Below the pieces are notes generated by a model. It was not told the origin of the DNA, searched no databases, and worked only from the letters and a program-made list of their open reading frames with translations. The translations under genes were made by a program, and so were the position numbers. Shown piece by piece: positions 1 to 7,317 of a stretch of DNA of 7,317 bases (position 1 is the stretch's first letter; every line of letters starts with the position of its first letter). Location: positions 1 through 7,317 of the forward strand of contig JAIXZQ010000326.1 of NCBI GenBank assembly GCA_027489475.1, given 5' to 3'. The stretch comes from Methylophilus sp. (GTDB lineage Bacteria > Pseudomonadota > Gammaproteobacteria > Burkholderiales > Methylophilaceae).

Positions 1-33
1 GCCGCGGCTCATATGAATTGGTGCAAGCGTCGC

Positions 34-1053
34 TTAAAAGTAGCTCAAGCCCAGTGCTGCGCGCACTTCGCTCATGGTTTTGGCAGCCACTTCACGCGCC
101 TGCTCGGTGCCTTCACGTAGGACTTGCAGAATATAGCCTTTGTCATTGGCCAGTTCGGCACGTCGTGTGCGGATAGGCTCCAGCATCTCTTGCAACACCG
201 CTTCCAGCCGTTTTTTCACAATGCTGTCTGCCAAACCACCGCGCGTGTAATGCGCTTTGAGTTCGGCCACCGCGGCTTTATCCGGGTCAAATGCATCCAG
301 ATAAGTGAAGGCGATATTGCCCTCGACATGGCCCGGGTCTTCAATTTTCAGATGTAAGGGGTCGGTATACACCCGTTTAACCGCTTTGGTCACTTCATCG
401 GCGCTGGCGCCCAAATTGATGACATTGCCCAGCGATTTACTCATCTTGGCTTTGCCATCAATGCCAGGCAAGCGACCCAGTTCTGGTACCAGTGCCTTGG
501 TTTCAACCAAGATGTCTTGTTTGGTCTGCACGTTTTTGTAGGTGCGGTTAAAGCGACGCACAATTTCGTTGGTCTGCTCTATCATCGGAATCTGGTCTTC
601 ACCCACCGGCACCAAGGTGGCTTTAAACGCGGTGATGTCAGCGGCCTGACTGACAGGATAGGTGAGAAAGCCGGCGGGAATATCGCGCTCAAAATCGCGC
701 AAACGGATTTCTTCTTTAACGGTGGGGTTGCGCTCTAAACGCGCCACGGTGACCAAGTTCAAATAATAAAACGCAAGTTCGGTCAACTCGGGCACTTGTG
801 ACTGGATAAAGATGGTCGACAGGCGAGGGTCTATGCCCACTGCCAGATAATCCAGCGCGACTTCGACCACATTGCGATGCACTTTGTCGATATCGTCCAT
901 ATTGTCGGTCAGCGCCTGTGCGTCAGCCAGCATGACATATTGTTTGTACTCGTGCTGATATTTGACCCGGTTACGCAAACTGCCGACAAAATGCCCAAGA
1001 TGCAAGGGGCCGGTTGGGCGGTCGCCTGTCAGGATAATCGATGGTGTGCTCAT
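34..1053 (-). CDS. trpS: Tryptophanyl-tRNA synthetase (TrpS)
   Basis: Cytoplasmic class I aminoacyl-tRNA synthetase that activates tryptophan with ATP and loads it onto tRNA-Trp. The 339-residue product is close to the usual length of about 330-340. A Rossmann catalytic core begins at the N-terminus with the HIGH-type signature HLGH at residues 18-21, inside [18 protein letters not shown] motif lies at 151-154 and the KMSKS loop at 203-207 is an exact match. The rest is the helical C-terminal part that binds the anticodon. The N-terminus ([17 protein letters not shown]) resembles the TrpS subtype I associate with Gram-positive bacteria rather than the E. coli type, which has a TIGN signature. 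The ATG at 1051-1053 starts just before the conserved core, so it is the natural start; a modest GAGA lies upstream on the minus strand. It follows guaA by 42 bases on the same strand with no visible terminator, so read-through from guaBA is likely. Confidence 0.97.
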   Translation of the reverse strand: MSTPSIILTGDRPTGPLHLGHFVGSLRNRVKYQHEYKQYVMLADAQALTDNMDDIDKVHRNVVEVALDYLAVGIDPRLSTIFIQSQVPELTELAFYYLNLVTVARLERNPTVKEEIRLRDFERDIPAGFLTYPVSQAADITAFKATLVPVGEDQIPMIEQTNEIVRRFNRTYKNVQTKQDILVETKALVPELGRLPGIDGKAKMSKSLGNVINLGASADEVTKAVKRVYTDPLHLKIEDPGHVEGNIAFTYLDAFDPDKAAVAELKAHYTRGGLADSIVKKRLEAVLQEMLEPIRTRRAELANDKGYILQVLREGTEQAREVAAKTMSEVRAALGLSYF

Positions 1054-1095
1054 GGTGCGTTCTCGAAATGGGGTTCTATACTGGGTTAAACAAGG

Positions 1096-2703
1096 TTATT
1101 CCCACTCAATGGTGGCGGGGGGTTTGCCGGAGATATCATAAACGACGCGGTTAATCCCACGCACTTCGTTAATAATGCGGTTGGACACCGTGCCAAGTAA
1201 TTGATAAGGCAGCTCGGCCCAATGGGCAGTCATAAAGTCACTGGTGACCACAGCGCGCAGTGCCACGACATAATCATAGGTGCGGCCATCACCCATCACG
1301 CCCACCGATTTCACTGGCAAAAATACCGTAAACGCTTGGCTGGTCAGGTCATACCAAGTTTTACCCGTGGCTTGGTCTACGGTGTTGCGGAGTTCTTCGA
1401 TGAAAATCGCATCGGCACGTTGCAGCAATTGCGCGTACTCGCGTTTCACTTCACCGAGGATACGTACGCCCAAGCCGGGGCCTGGGAACGGGTGGCGATA
1501 CACCATTTCACGCGGCAAACCGAGGGCCACGCCCAACTCACGCACTTCGTCTTTAAACAGGTCGCGCAAAGGTTCTAGCAGCTTAAGGCCCAATTGTTCA
1601 GGCAGGCCGCCGACATTGTGATGGCTTTTAATCGTGACCGCTTTTTTCGATTTGGCGCCGCCAGATTCAATCACATCTGGATAAATGGTGCCCTGTGCCA
1701 AAAAGGTTGCGCCCTTGTGGCCCTGACCACTGGCCTTGAGTTTAGCGGCTTCTGCTTTAAATACTTCAACAAATTCAGCGCCTATGATTTTACGCTTGGC
1801 TTCTGGGTCGCTGACGCCAGCCAGTTTAGTCATAAATTGTGCACTGGCATCGACACGGATGACGTTGGCGTGCAGTTTGCCGGCAAACATCTCCATCACC
1901 ATGTCGCCTTCATTCAGGCGCAATAAGCCATGGTCTACAAATACACAGGTCAATTGGTCGCCGATGGCGCGGTGTATCAATGCCGCCGCCACCGATGAAT
2001 CGACGCCGCCTGACAGACCGAGGATGACTTCTTCATCGCCCACTTGAGCCTTGATATTCGTTACGGCTTCCGCGATGTAATCACCCATAATCCAATCTGC
2101 ACGAGCGCCACAAATCTCCAGTACAAAGCGCTCCAGCATGGCCTGACCTTGTTTGGTATGTGTCACCTCGGGGTGAAACTGCACGGCATAAAAACGCCGC
2201 GATTCGTCGGCCATGGCGGCAATCGGCGTGGTGTCGTTGCTGGCGATGACTTTAAATCCAGACGGCAATTCGGTGACTTTGTCGCCATGACTCATCCAGA
2301 CGTCTAGCAAACCATGGCCTTCAGCATTGGTGGCGTCTTGAATATCGCGGAACAACGCAGAATGTCCGCGTGCACGCACTTGGGCATAACCAAACTCACG
2401 TTTGTGACCTGCCTCGACCTTGCCGCCCAATTGTTGCGCCATGGTTTGCATGCCATAACAGATGCCCAACACGGGCACACCGAGCTGAAACACCGCGTTT
2501 GGGGCACGGTCGGTTTCTTCTTCATACACGCTGGCGTGACTGCCGCTGAGGATGATGCCGTCGGCGCCAAAGCTGCGCACAAAGTCATCGGAGACATCAC
2601 AGGGATGAATCTCGCAATAGACATGGGCTTCGCGCACGCGACGCGCAATCAACTGCGTGACTTGCGAGCCGAAATCAAGAATAAGAATTTTTGAATGAGA
2701 CAT
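1096..2703 (-). CDS. guaA: GMP synthase (glutamine-hydrolysing)
   Basis: Converts XMP to GMP using ATP and ammonia released from glutamine, the last step of de novo GMP synthesis. The 535-residue product has the full family architecture. A class I glutamine amidotransferase domain spans about residues 5-200, with nucleophile Cys82 (GICYGMQ) and the His177/Glu179 pair (VQFHPEV). An ATP-pyrophosphatase domain from about 210 carries the PP-loop SGGVDSS at 231-237. The C-terminal dimerisation domain contains [16 protein letters not shown] at 403-418 and ends in the characteristic IEWE. No key residue is missing. The ATG at 2701-2703 gives the N-terminus expected from E. coli GuaA ([10 protein letters not shown] at 5-14), but no convincing Shine-Dalgarno precedes it. 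guaB lies 100 bases upstream on the same strand. That gap holds a long hairpin which could alter the ratio of GuaB to GuaA (inference). Confidence 0.98.
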   Translation of the reverse strand: MSHSKILILDFGSQVTQLIARRVREAHVYCEIHPCDVSDDFVRSFGADGIILSGSHASVYEEETDRAPNAVFQLGVPVLGICYGMQTMAQQLGGKVEAGHKREFGYAQVRARGHSALFRDIQDATNAEGHGLLDVWMSHGDKVTELPSGFKVIASNDTTPIAAMADESRRFYAVQFHPEVTHTKQGQAMLERFVLEICGARADWIMGDYIAEAVTNIKAQVGDEEVILGLSGGVDSSVAAALIHRAIGDQLTCVFVDHGLLRLNEGDMVMEMFAGKLHANVIRVDASAQFMTKLAGVSDPEAKRKIIGAEFVEVFKAEAAKLKASGQGHKGATFLAQGTIYPDVIESGGAKSKKAVTIKSHHNVGGLPEQLGLKLLEPLRDLFKDEVRELGVALGLPREMVYRHPFPGPGLGVRILGEVKREYAQLLQRADAIFIEELRNTVDQATGKTWYDLTSQAFTVFLPVKSVGVMGDGRTYDYVVALRAVVTSDFMTAHWAELPYQLLGTVSNRIINEVRGINRVVYDISGKPPATIEWE

Positions 2704-2710
2704 AGTGTTT

Positions 2711-2803
2711 AGCCACTGAGTGCACAGAGGACACAGAGTTCAATGAGCCTTGCTCGTTGAGCCCTGTGTCCTCTGCGGCCAGGTTAGTAGGGGTCAGCTT
2801 GAC
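2711..2803. repeat. Repeat-like long hairpin in the guaB-guaA spacer
   Basis: Two perfect 12-base arms, CAGAGGACACAG at 2725-2736 and CTGTGTCCTCTG at 2764-2775, enclose a symmetrical 3x3 internal loop. A second stem follows, TCAATGAGC at 2740-2748 with GCTCGTTGA at 2752-2760 and one T/G mismatch, closed by a 3-base loop. The outer words (GCCACTGAGTG, then CAGAGGACACAG) resemble CACAGAGGACACAGAG-type intergenic repeats that I recall from many proteobacterial genomes. The right part (GGGGTCAGCTTGACTT, about 2790-2805) resembles another common intergenic word and runs into the guaB stop codon. No T-run follows the stem in the direction of guaBA transcription, so this is not a standard terminator. 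The family assignment is from memory and cannot be confirmed from one copy. Confidence 0.55.
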
Positions 2804-4275
<1,472 letters not shown>

Positions 4276-4289
4276 ATCTCCAAAATATA

Positions 4290-4317
4290 ATTATACCGAT
4301 TTCACTTGTCATGACAA
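4290..4317 (-). promoter_or_regulatory. Sigma-70-type promoter of guaBA
   Basis: On the minus strand a -35 box TTGTCA (4312-4317, five of six consensus bases) and a perfect -10 box TATAAT (4290-4295) are separated by 16 bases. The predicted start near 4283 would leave a leader of only about 19 bases before guaB, just enough for the ribosome binding site. The -10 sits in the palindrome TATAATTATA (4286-4295), so the plus strand also reads TATAAT, but it has no matching -35 there. Two palindromes overlap or touch the -35 box. Confidence 0.7.
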
Positions 4318-4326
4318 AACGTTTTG
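4306..4326. promoter_or_regulatory. Two adjoining palindromes over the guaB -35 box (possible operators)
   Basis: TTGTCATGACAA (4306-4317) and CAAAACGTTTTG (4315-4326) are each perfect 12-base palindromes and share three bases. The first contains the guaB -35 box on the minus strand. The second has the central CG and AAACGTTT core of LacI/PurR-family operators; the enterobacterial PurR box has the core GCAAACGTTTGC and controls guaBA in E. coli. Operator function is inferred from position and symmetry only. No regulator gene is in the window, and I am not aware that an E. coli-type PurR operates in this lineage. Confidence 0.4.
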
Positions 4327-4348
4327 CACGGCGCGCGCCAGGGTTAGC

Positions 4349-4376
4349 TTGACTGGCATGGTTTGTGCATGATTTT
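4349..4376 (+). promoter_or_regulatory. Possible weak promoter of the DUF4124 gene
   Basis: TTGACT (4349-4354, five of six -35 bases) is followed after 16 bases by GATTTT (4371-4376, three of six -10 bases). It lies in the 152-base divergent gap with guaB and is the best candidate I can find on this strand. The poor -10 keeps confidence low. Confidence 0.25.
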
Positions 4377-4416
4377 GCGATGGATAAACAGCGTAGTCGA
4401 AAATGAGCCGCACCAA

Positions 4417-4935
4417 ATGAACCCTATGAATCGCCTAGCCCCCCTGTTTTTGGCCTGCATGACTGTCGTCTTGCTCGGTCATGGCCTGCTTACCCATGCC
4501 GAGATTTACAAGTGGCGCGATGAGAAGGGCGTGATGAATTATTCTGATGTGCCGCCGCCAGTGACTCAGTCCGGGCAACAAAAAATCCGCGGCCATGGTA
4601 CGGCTACTGCACCTAGCACTTTGCCATCAGATGTGCCGCTCAGCCGCGCCGATGCTTATCCCTCCAAAGAAATGGCAGCCGCCGACAAGAAGACTGCGCC
4701 CGCAGCCGCGCCGGCCAATACCACGCCCGAAGCCGAGGCGCTCAAATTGATGCAGGCCCGTGAAAAAGCGCAAAACTGCGCGGCTGCACGCAGCAATTAT
4801 CGCAATTATGCGGTGGGTGGACGGATGCAAAACGTGGATGAAAATGGCCAAAAAACCTATATGACTGATGAGCAAATTAAAGACGGTCTGGCCAGAGCAC
4901 AACAAGAGATTGACGAATATTGTCCAGTGGAATAA
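4417..4935 (+). CDS. Exported DUF4124 domain protein, function unknown
   Basis: Small protein of 172 residues from the ATG at 4417; an in-frame ATG at 4426 is also possible. The frame stays open upstream to a TTG at 4363, but that extension (MCMILRWINSVVENEPHQ) would spoil the N-terminus. Residues 1-28 look like a Sec signal peptide: Asn/Arg-containing start, hydrophobic core PLFLACMTVVLLGHGLL, then a likely cut after LTHA. The mature protein opens with EIYKWRDEKGVMNYSDVPP, the hallmark of DUF4124. A low-complexity Ala/Pro/Thr/Lys linker spans about 57-104. The C-terminal part has a helical heptad-like stretch and two cysteines (Cys121, Cys169) that could form a disulfide in the periplasm (inference). 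It is divergent from guaB and convergent with rnfH, a place where I recall DUF4124 genes in other Betaproteobacteria. The biochemical role is unknown. No strong ribosome binding site is visible. Confidence 0.85.
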   Translation: MNPMNRLAPLFLACMTVVLLGHGLLTHAEIYKWRDEKGVMNYSDVPPPVTQSGQQKIRGHGTATAPSTLPSDVPLSRADAYPSKEMAAADKKTAPAAAPANTTPEAEALKLMQAREKAQNCAAARSNYRNYAVGGRMQNVDENGQKTYMTDEQIKDGLARAQQEIDEYCPVE

Positions 4936-4941
4936 CCCTAT

Positions 4942-4963
4942 GCGCCCGTTTCAGGCGCTTTTT
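4942..4963 (+). terminator. Rho-independent terminator after the DUF4124 gene
   Basis: GCGCC (4942-4946) and GGCGC (4954-4958) form a 5-base GC stem with a 7-base loop, followed at once by TTTTT (4959-4963). It begins 7 bases after the TAA of the DUF4124 gene and acts on the plus strand only, since the minus strand has no T-run on the far side. The T-run and right arm lie within the last codons of rnfH on the opposite strand. Confidence 0.7.
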
Positions 4964-5298
4964 GGGCTATTTTTGGCAGTCTTTGCTGCCTGTTGTGGCC
5001 GCTGTTTGCTACGTGGTTTAGCCTCCGCACGGTGACGTCTGGCCTGTTTAGGGTTGATGAGCAAGGGTCGATAAATTTCGATGCGGTCATCTTGCTTTAA
5101 CACGGTCTCTGGCGACACCACTTTGCCATAGATTCCCAAGGTCAGCTTAGTTTCTGCCAACTGCGGAAAGGCTTGGTAAAGCCCAGAACAAGCCACAGCC
5201 TGCGCAACAGTGGTTTGCGCATCCACCTCTAGCGCTTGCACCCACTGGTGGTCTGGCAGTGCATACACGACTTCAATGGCGATCTGGCCGGATAACAC
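4951..5298 (-). CDS. rnfH: RnfH family ubiquitin-like protein
   Basis: Small beta-grasp (ubiquitin-like) protein of the RnfH/UPF0125 family, also named RatB or PasI when it lies next to ratA. The 115-residue product matches E. coli RnfH closely: IAIEVVYALPDHQ near the N-terminus, GIYGKVVSPETVLKQDDRIEIYRPL at about 55-79, then NPKQARRHRAE. The last 25 or so residues form a Lys/Arg/Ala/Gln-rich tail that is probably disordered. The start is a GTG (5296-5298); no in-frame ATG sits nearby, and the conserved region begins at residue 5. It starts only 7 bases after the ratA stop, so the two genes are probably translated together. Proposed roles include an antitoxin for RatA, but the function is unsettled. 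No rnf genes are in the window, so the name reflects homology rather than a link to the Rnf complex. Confidence 0.93.
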   Translation of the reverse strand: MLSGQIAIEVVYALPDHQWVQALEVDAQTTVAQAVACSGLYQAFPQLAETKLTLGIYGKVVSPETVLKQDDRIEIYRPLLINPKQARRHRAEAKPRSKQRPQQAAKTAKNSPKSA

Positions 5299-5305
5299 GC
5301 TTAAA

Positions 5306-5749
5306 TTACCCTGCCTTGGGGCTGAAGCTGCGGTCAGCTTGTTTCACAAAGCTATCCACAAAGGTGTTGGCGATATGGCTAAACACCGGCGCAATGATGC
5401 GCTCGACCAGACTGTTGGCAAACACATATTCCAGCCTAAACTCAATTTTGCAAGCGTCTTCACGCAGTGGAATAAAATGCCAATGACCACTGAGTTGCCT
5501 GAACGGGCCATCCACCAAGGTAATTTCCATGCGGTGGGGAAACTGCTTATGGTTACGGGTGGTGAAATGCTGCTGTATGCCATGGTAGCGAATATGAATG
5601 GTGGCCTGCGTCACCGTGTCACTGCGCTCTATGATGTCACTGCCACCACACCAAGGCAGAAAGTCGGCGTAATGCTCTACCGCATCCACCAGATTAAACA
5701 TGGCCTCACAGGAATGCATGACCAATACGGTTTTTTCTACTTGCGCCAT
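5306..5749 (-). CDS. ratA: RatA family protein (SRPBCC / START-like fold)
   Basis: 147-residue soluble protein of the RatA/PasT family, related to eukaryotic COQ10 and built on the SRPBCC (START-like) fold with a hydrophobic ligand cavity. Matching E. coli features are the N-terminal VEKTVLVMHSCEAMFNLV, FLPWCGGS (about 30-37), FTTRN at about 62-66, LVDGPFRQLSGHWHF (about 78-92) and the closing helix. In E. coli RatA was reported to block association of ribosomal subunits and, as PasT, to affect persistence; the COQ10 relation suggests a role in quinone handling. Which applies here cannot be told from sequence. The ATG at 5747-5749 agrees with the family N-terminus, though its ribosome binding site is weak. 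It is the first gene of a two-gene unit with rnfH and is divergent from smpB, the usual arrangement in proteobacteria. Confidence 0.94.
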   Translation of the reverse strand: MAQVEKTVLVMHSCEAMFNLVDAVEHYADFLPWCGGSDIIERSDTVTQATIHIRYHGIQQHFTTRNHKQFPHRMEITLVDGPFRQLSGHWHFIPLREDACKIEFRLEYVFANSLVERIIAPVFSHIANTFVDSFVKQADRSFSPKAG

Positions 5750-5818
5750 TTGCCAGAACGGAAACGTGATTTGAGTTAAAATGCTATTTTAAGTGATTTA
5801 AGTCCCTGCCGCAGCGTT
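5750..5818. promoter_or_regulatory. Divergent ratA / smpB promoter region
   Basis: This 69-base AT-rich gap must hold the starts for both directions. It contains the inverted repeat TTAAAAT-gct-ATTTTAA (5776-5792), which places a TAAAAT (five of six -10 bases) on each strand: 5777-5782 on plus and 5786-5791 on minus. On the plus strand an extended -10-like TGCTATTTT (5782-5790) is also present. I find no good -35 box at the right distance for either direction, so exact promoters cannot be assigned. The smpB ATG lacks a visible Shine-Dalgarno. Confidence 0.4.
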
Positions 5819-6274
5819 ATGACCATCGCGCAAAACAAAAAAGCCTTTTTTGATTACTTTATCGAAGAGAAATACGAAGCCGGTCTGGTGCTTGAGGGGT
5901 GGGAAGTCAAAGCCATTAGGGATAATCGCACCAACCTGAAAGAGGCTTATGTGGTGGTCATGCGCGGCGAGCTCTATCTGATTGGCTGCCATATCACGCC
6001 GTTAGGGGCCGCCTCCACCCATATTCGTCCAGATGCTATCCGCACCCGCAAACCGTTGTTGCACCGTGAAGAAATCGACAAGCTGATTGGCAAAGTTGAA
6101 CGTGCGGGCTACACCTTGGTGCCGTTGGATATGCACTTTAGTCGTGGCCGTATCAAGATTCAGATTGGCCTGGCAAAAGGTAAAAAACAACACGACAAAC
6201 GCGATTCAGAAAAAGAGCGTGACTGGAAGCGCGAGCAGAATCAGTTGCTCAAAAACAAACAGCGTAGTCGCTAA
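5819..6274 (+). CDS. smpB: SsrA-binding protein SmpB
   Basis: Binds tmRNA (SsrA) and delivers it to stalled ribosomes, where it substitutes for the codon-anticodon pairing and starts trans-translation. The 151-residue product starts directly at the conserved oligonucleotide-binding beta barrel ([29 protein letters not shown], about 6-34), giving the short N-terminus usual in Betaproteobacteria; E. coli SmpB has roughly ten more residues there. Other conserved blocks are ASTHI (65-69), RTRK at 75-78 and GYTLVPL (97-103). [12 protein letters not shown] at 117-128 leads into the basic C-terminal tail that becomes helical in the ribosomal A site. That tail is complete, ending KNKQRSR. The ATG at 5819 is the only sensible start, though no Shine-Dalgarno is visible. 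The ssrA RNA gene itself is not in this window. Confidence 0.97.
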   Translation: MTIAQNKKAFFDYFIEEKYEAGLVLEGWEVKAIRDNRTNLKEAYVVVMRGELYLIGCHITPLGAASTHIRPDAIRTRKPLLHREEIDKLIGKVERAGYTLVPLDMHFSRGRIKIQIGLAKGKKQHDKRDSEKERDWKREQNQLLKNKQRSR

Positions 6275-6297
6275 TCAGCGTGCCAAAGTCTGTTTAG

Positions 6298-6309
6298 CGC
6301 TTTTCAGCG
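6298..6309 (-). terminator. Small GAAA-loop hairpin between smpB and nnrD
   Basis: On the minus strand CGCT-GAAA-AGCG forms a 4-base-pair stem with a GNRA-type loop, 13 bases past the nnrD stop. A similar CGCT-aatc-AGCG lies at 6269-6280 around the smpB stop. Neither has a T-run in its own direction, so terminator function is doubtful. It is the only structure I see in this 48-base convergent gap. Confidence 0.2.
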
Positions 6310-6322
6310 GTAAATCTCCCTC

Positions 6323-7234
6323 TTAATCTTCATTGTCCTCAGTTTGTGCAAGCAAATGCGCCAGCACATCTGGAATCAAGCGCGGCACATCCTCGGCAAT
6401 CAAGCCTGGCCCAAATAAACGCGCTGCTTCACTATGTATCCATACTGCGGCAGCGGCGGCATCATACGCAGCCATGCCCTGTGCCAACAGGCCTGCAATC
6501 ATCCCGGCTAACACATCGCCAGCGCCCGCCGTGGCTAATGTGGCTGGTGCGGCCAGATTCAGCATGACACGACCCTCTGGACAGGCGATGACCGTGTCTG
6601 CGCCTTTGAGCACGACCACGGCATGGCAGTCATGGGCGCAAGCGCGGGCCTGCGCAATGCGCTGTTCCAGCGATTCAGCGACAGTCGTTCCCGTCAAACG
6701 TGCAAATTCGCCAGCATGTGGTGTCAGTACGCAAGGACCATGTATCAAACGCGCTAAGCGCTGTAATGCATTTTCCGCAATGTTATCCGGCGTTTCGTCA
6801 GTCAAGCCATATGCTGATTGGTCTGCCAACACGGTCAGTGCATCCGCATCCAGTACCACTGGTTTAGCCGTCGCCAATAGGGCAGTCACCACTTGTAACG
6901 TCAGCGCATTGACGCCCGCGCCAGGCCCGGCTAAATAGGCGTTGATGCGTGGCGACTGAAACAGCGAAAGCAAGGCTTCTGCATTGGCGTATGGGTGCAC
7001 GATGATGCTGAGTAATTGGCTGGCATAGCAGGCAAACGCCATCTCTGGCACGGCGATGCTGGTCATGCCTGTCCCCATTCTGGCGGCTGCCAAAGCGGCT
7101 AGTCTGGCGGCGCCCGTCATCGGGTACCCTCCTAATAGCATCAATGTTCCCCGGCTATATTTGTGGCTAAGAGCATGTGGCTGCGGCAGGCAATGCAGCC
7201 AATGACGAGGGTGGTTAATCTCAACATTTTGCAT
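6323..7234 (-). CDS. nnrD: ADP-dependent NAD(P)H-hydrate dehydratase
   Basis: Repairs the damaged cofactors NADHX and NADPHX by dehydrating the S-hydrate, using ADP in bacteria. The product, 303 residues from the ATG at 7232-7234, has the YjeF C-terminal (ribokinase-like) fold. It carries GTLMLLGGYPMTGAARLA (29-46), AGPGAG (102-107), LDADAL (128-133), LTPHAGEFARL (170-180), VLKGADTVIA (208-217) and the nucleotide/catalytic loop LATAGAGDVLAG (233-244) with Asp240. That loop is usually GSGD; here Ala replaces Ser. Many bacteria fuse this domain behind the epimerase NnrE, but this protein has no room for it, so any epimerase is encoded elsewhere. The frame stays open to another ATG at 7310-7312, five bases from the window edge, adding 26 residues (329 in total). 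I prefer 7234 because the extra part does not look like the family; neither start has a clear ribosome binding site. Confidence 0.9.
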   Translation of the reverse strand: MQNVEINHPRHWLHCLPQPHALSHKYSRGTLMLLGGYPMTGAARLAALAAARMGTGMTSIAVPEMAFACYASQLLSIIVHPYANAEALLSLFQSPRINAYLAGPGAGVNALTLQVVTALLATAKPVVLDADALTVLADQSAYGLTDETPDNIAENALQRLARLIHGPCVLTPHAGEFARLTGTTVAESLEQRIAQARACAHDCHAVVVLKGADTVIACPEGRVMLNLAAPATLATAGAGDVLAGMIAGLLAQGMAAYDAAAAAVWIHSEAARLFGPGLIAEDVPRLIPDVLAHLLAQTEDNED

Positions 7235-7317
7235 ATCGACTATTGTATGTGTTGGCCCCAGCTTTGACGAGTCTGGACGGTATTCGCCGCGACATTTCTC
7301 GCCGCCGTTCATTGTGA

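Noticed and set aside
1..12. Minus-strand ATG at 10-12 (ATGAGCCGCGGC) as the start of the next gene after trpS
   Set aside because: Only four codons are inside the window and no ribosome binding site precedes it, so a gene cannot be supported.
2314..2694. 126-codon plus-strand open frame antisense to the guaA amidotransferase domain
   Set aside because: No family features, and it is wholly inside a well supported gene on the other strand.
2725..2775. The guaB-guaA hairpin as a Rho-independent terminator
   Set aside because: No T-run follows the stem on the minus strand, and terminating between the two gua genes would be unexpected.
4441..4500. Possible lipoprotein lipobox (LFLAC) in the DUF4124 leader
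   Set aside because: The -3 position is Phe, and the hydrophobic core continues well past the cysteine to a better signal peptidase I site after LTHA.
4951..5749. ratA-rnfH as a classical mobile toxin-antitoxin module
   Set aside because: The pair sits in its conserved housekeeping position next to smpB, shows no transfer signs, and the family's toxin-antitoxin role is disputed.
6333..6938. 201-codon plus-strand open frame antisense to nnrD
   Set aside because: Ala/Ser/Pro-rich low-complexity translation, typical of the reverse of an Ala-rich gene.

Overview
The window looks like an ordinary chromosomal segment of a betaproteobacterium, most likely a Methylophilaceae-type methylotroph. The basis is protein character (short-N-terminus SmpB, RatA and RnfH next to it, a DUF4124 protein beside guaB) and the gene order smpB / ratA-rnfH / DUF4124 / guaB-guaA, which I recall as typical of Betaproteobacteria. 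GC content looks moderate, roughly 50 percent by eye. The lineage call is inference; no rRNA or other marker is present.

Layout, left to right. Positions 34-1053 (minus) are trpS, 1096-2703 (minus) guaA and 2804-4264 (minus) guaB. The three point the same way with 42 and 100 base gaps and no clear terminator between them, so a guaB-guaA-trpS transcript is likely. It would start from a strong sigma-70-type promoter just upstream of guaB, which is overlaid by two adjacent palindromes. The guaB-guaA gap is filled by a long hairpin that looks like a dispersed repeat. Divergent from guaB, 4417-4935 (plus) encodes a small exported DUF4124 protein and ends in a Rho-independent terminator. That terminator lies partly inside the end of the convergent rnfH gene (4951-5298, minus). 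ratA (5306-5749, minus) sits 7 bases upstream of rnfH. smpB (5819-6274, plus) diverges from ratA across a 69 base AT-rich promoter region. nnrD (6323 to 7234, or to 7312 if the longer start is used, minus) converges on smpB and runs almost to the right edge.

How the genes work together. GuaB and GuaA are the two consecutive steps from IMP to GMP. TrpS charges tRNA-Trp. SmpB is the tmRNA partner in ribosome rescue. RatA and RnfH are small conserved proteins that travel with smpB. NnrD repairs hydrated NAD(P)H. The window is housekeeping in character: I see no insertion sequence, phage gene, CRISPR array, tRNA or rRNA, and no stretch over 300 bases without a gene. I found no convincing undescribed system. 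The items most worth a second look are the repeat-like hairpin inside guaBA, the LacI/PurR-like palindrome over the guaB promoter, and the symmetrical ratA/smpB promoter region.
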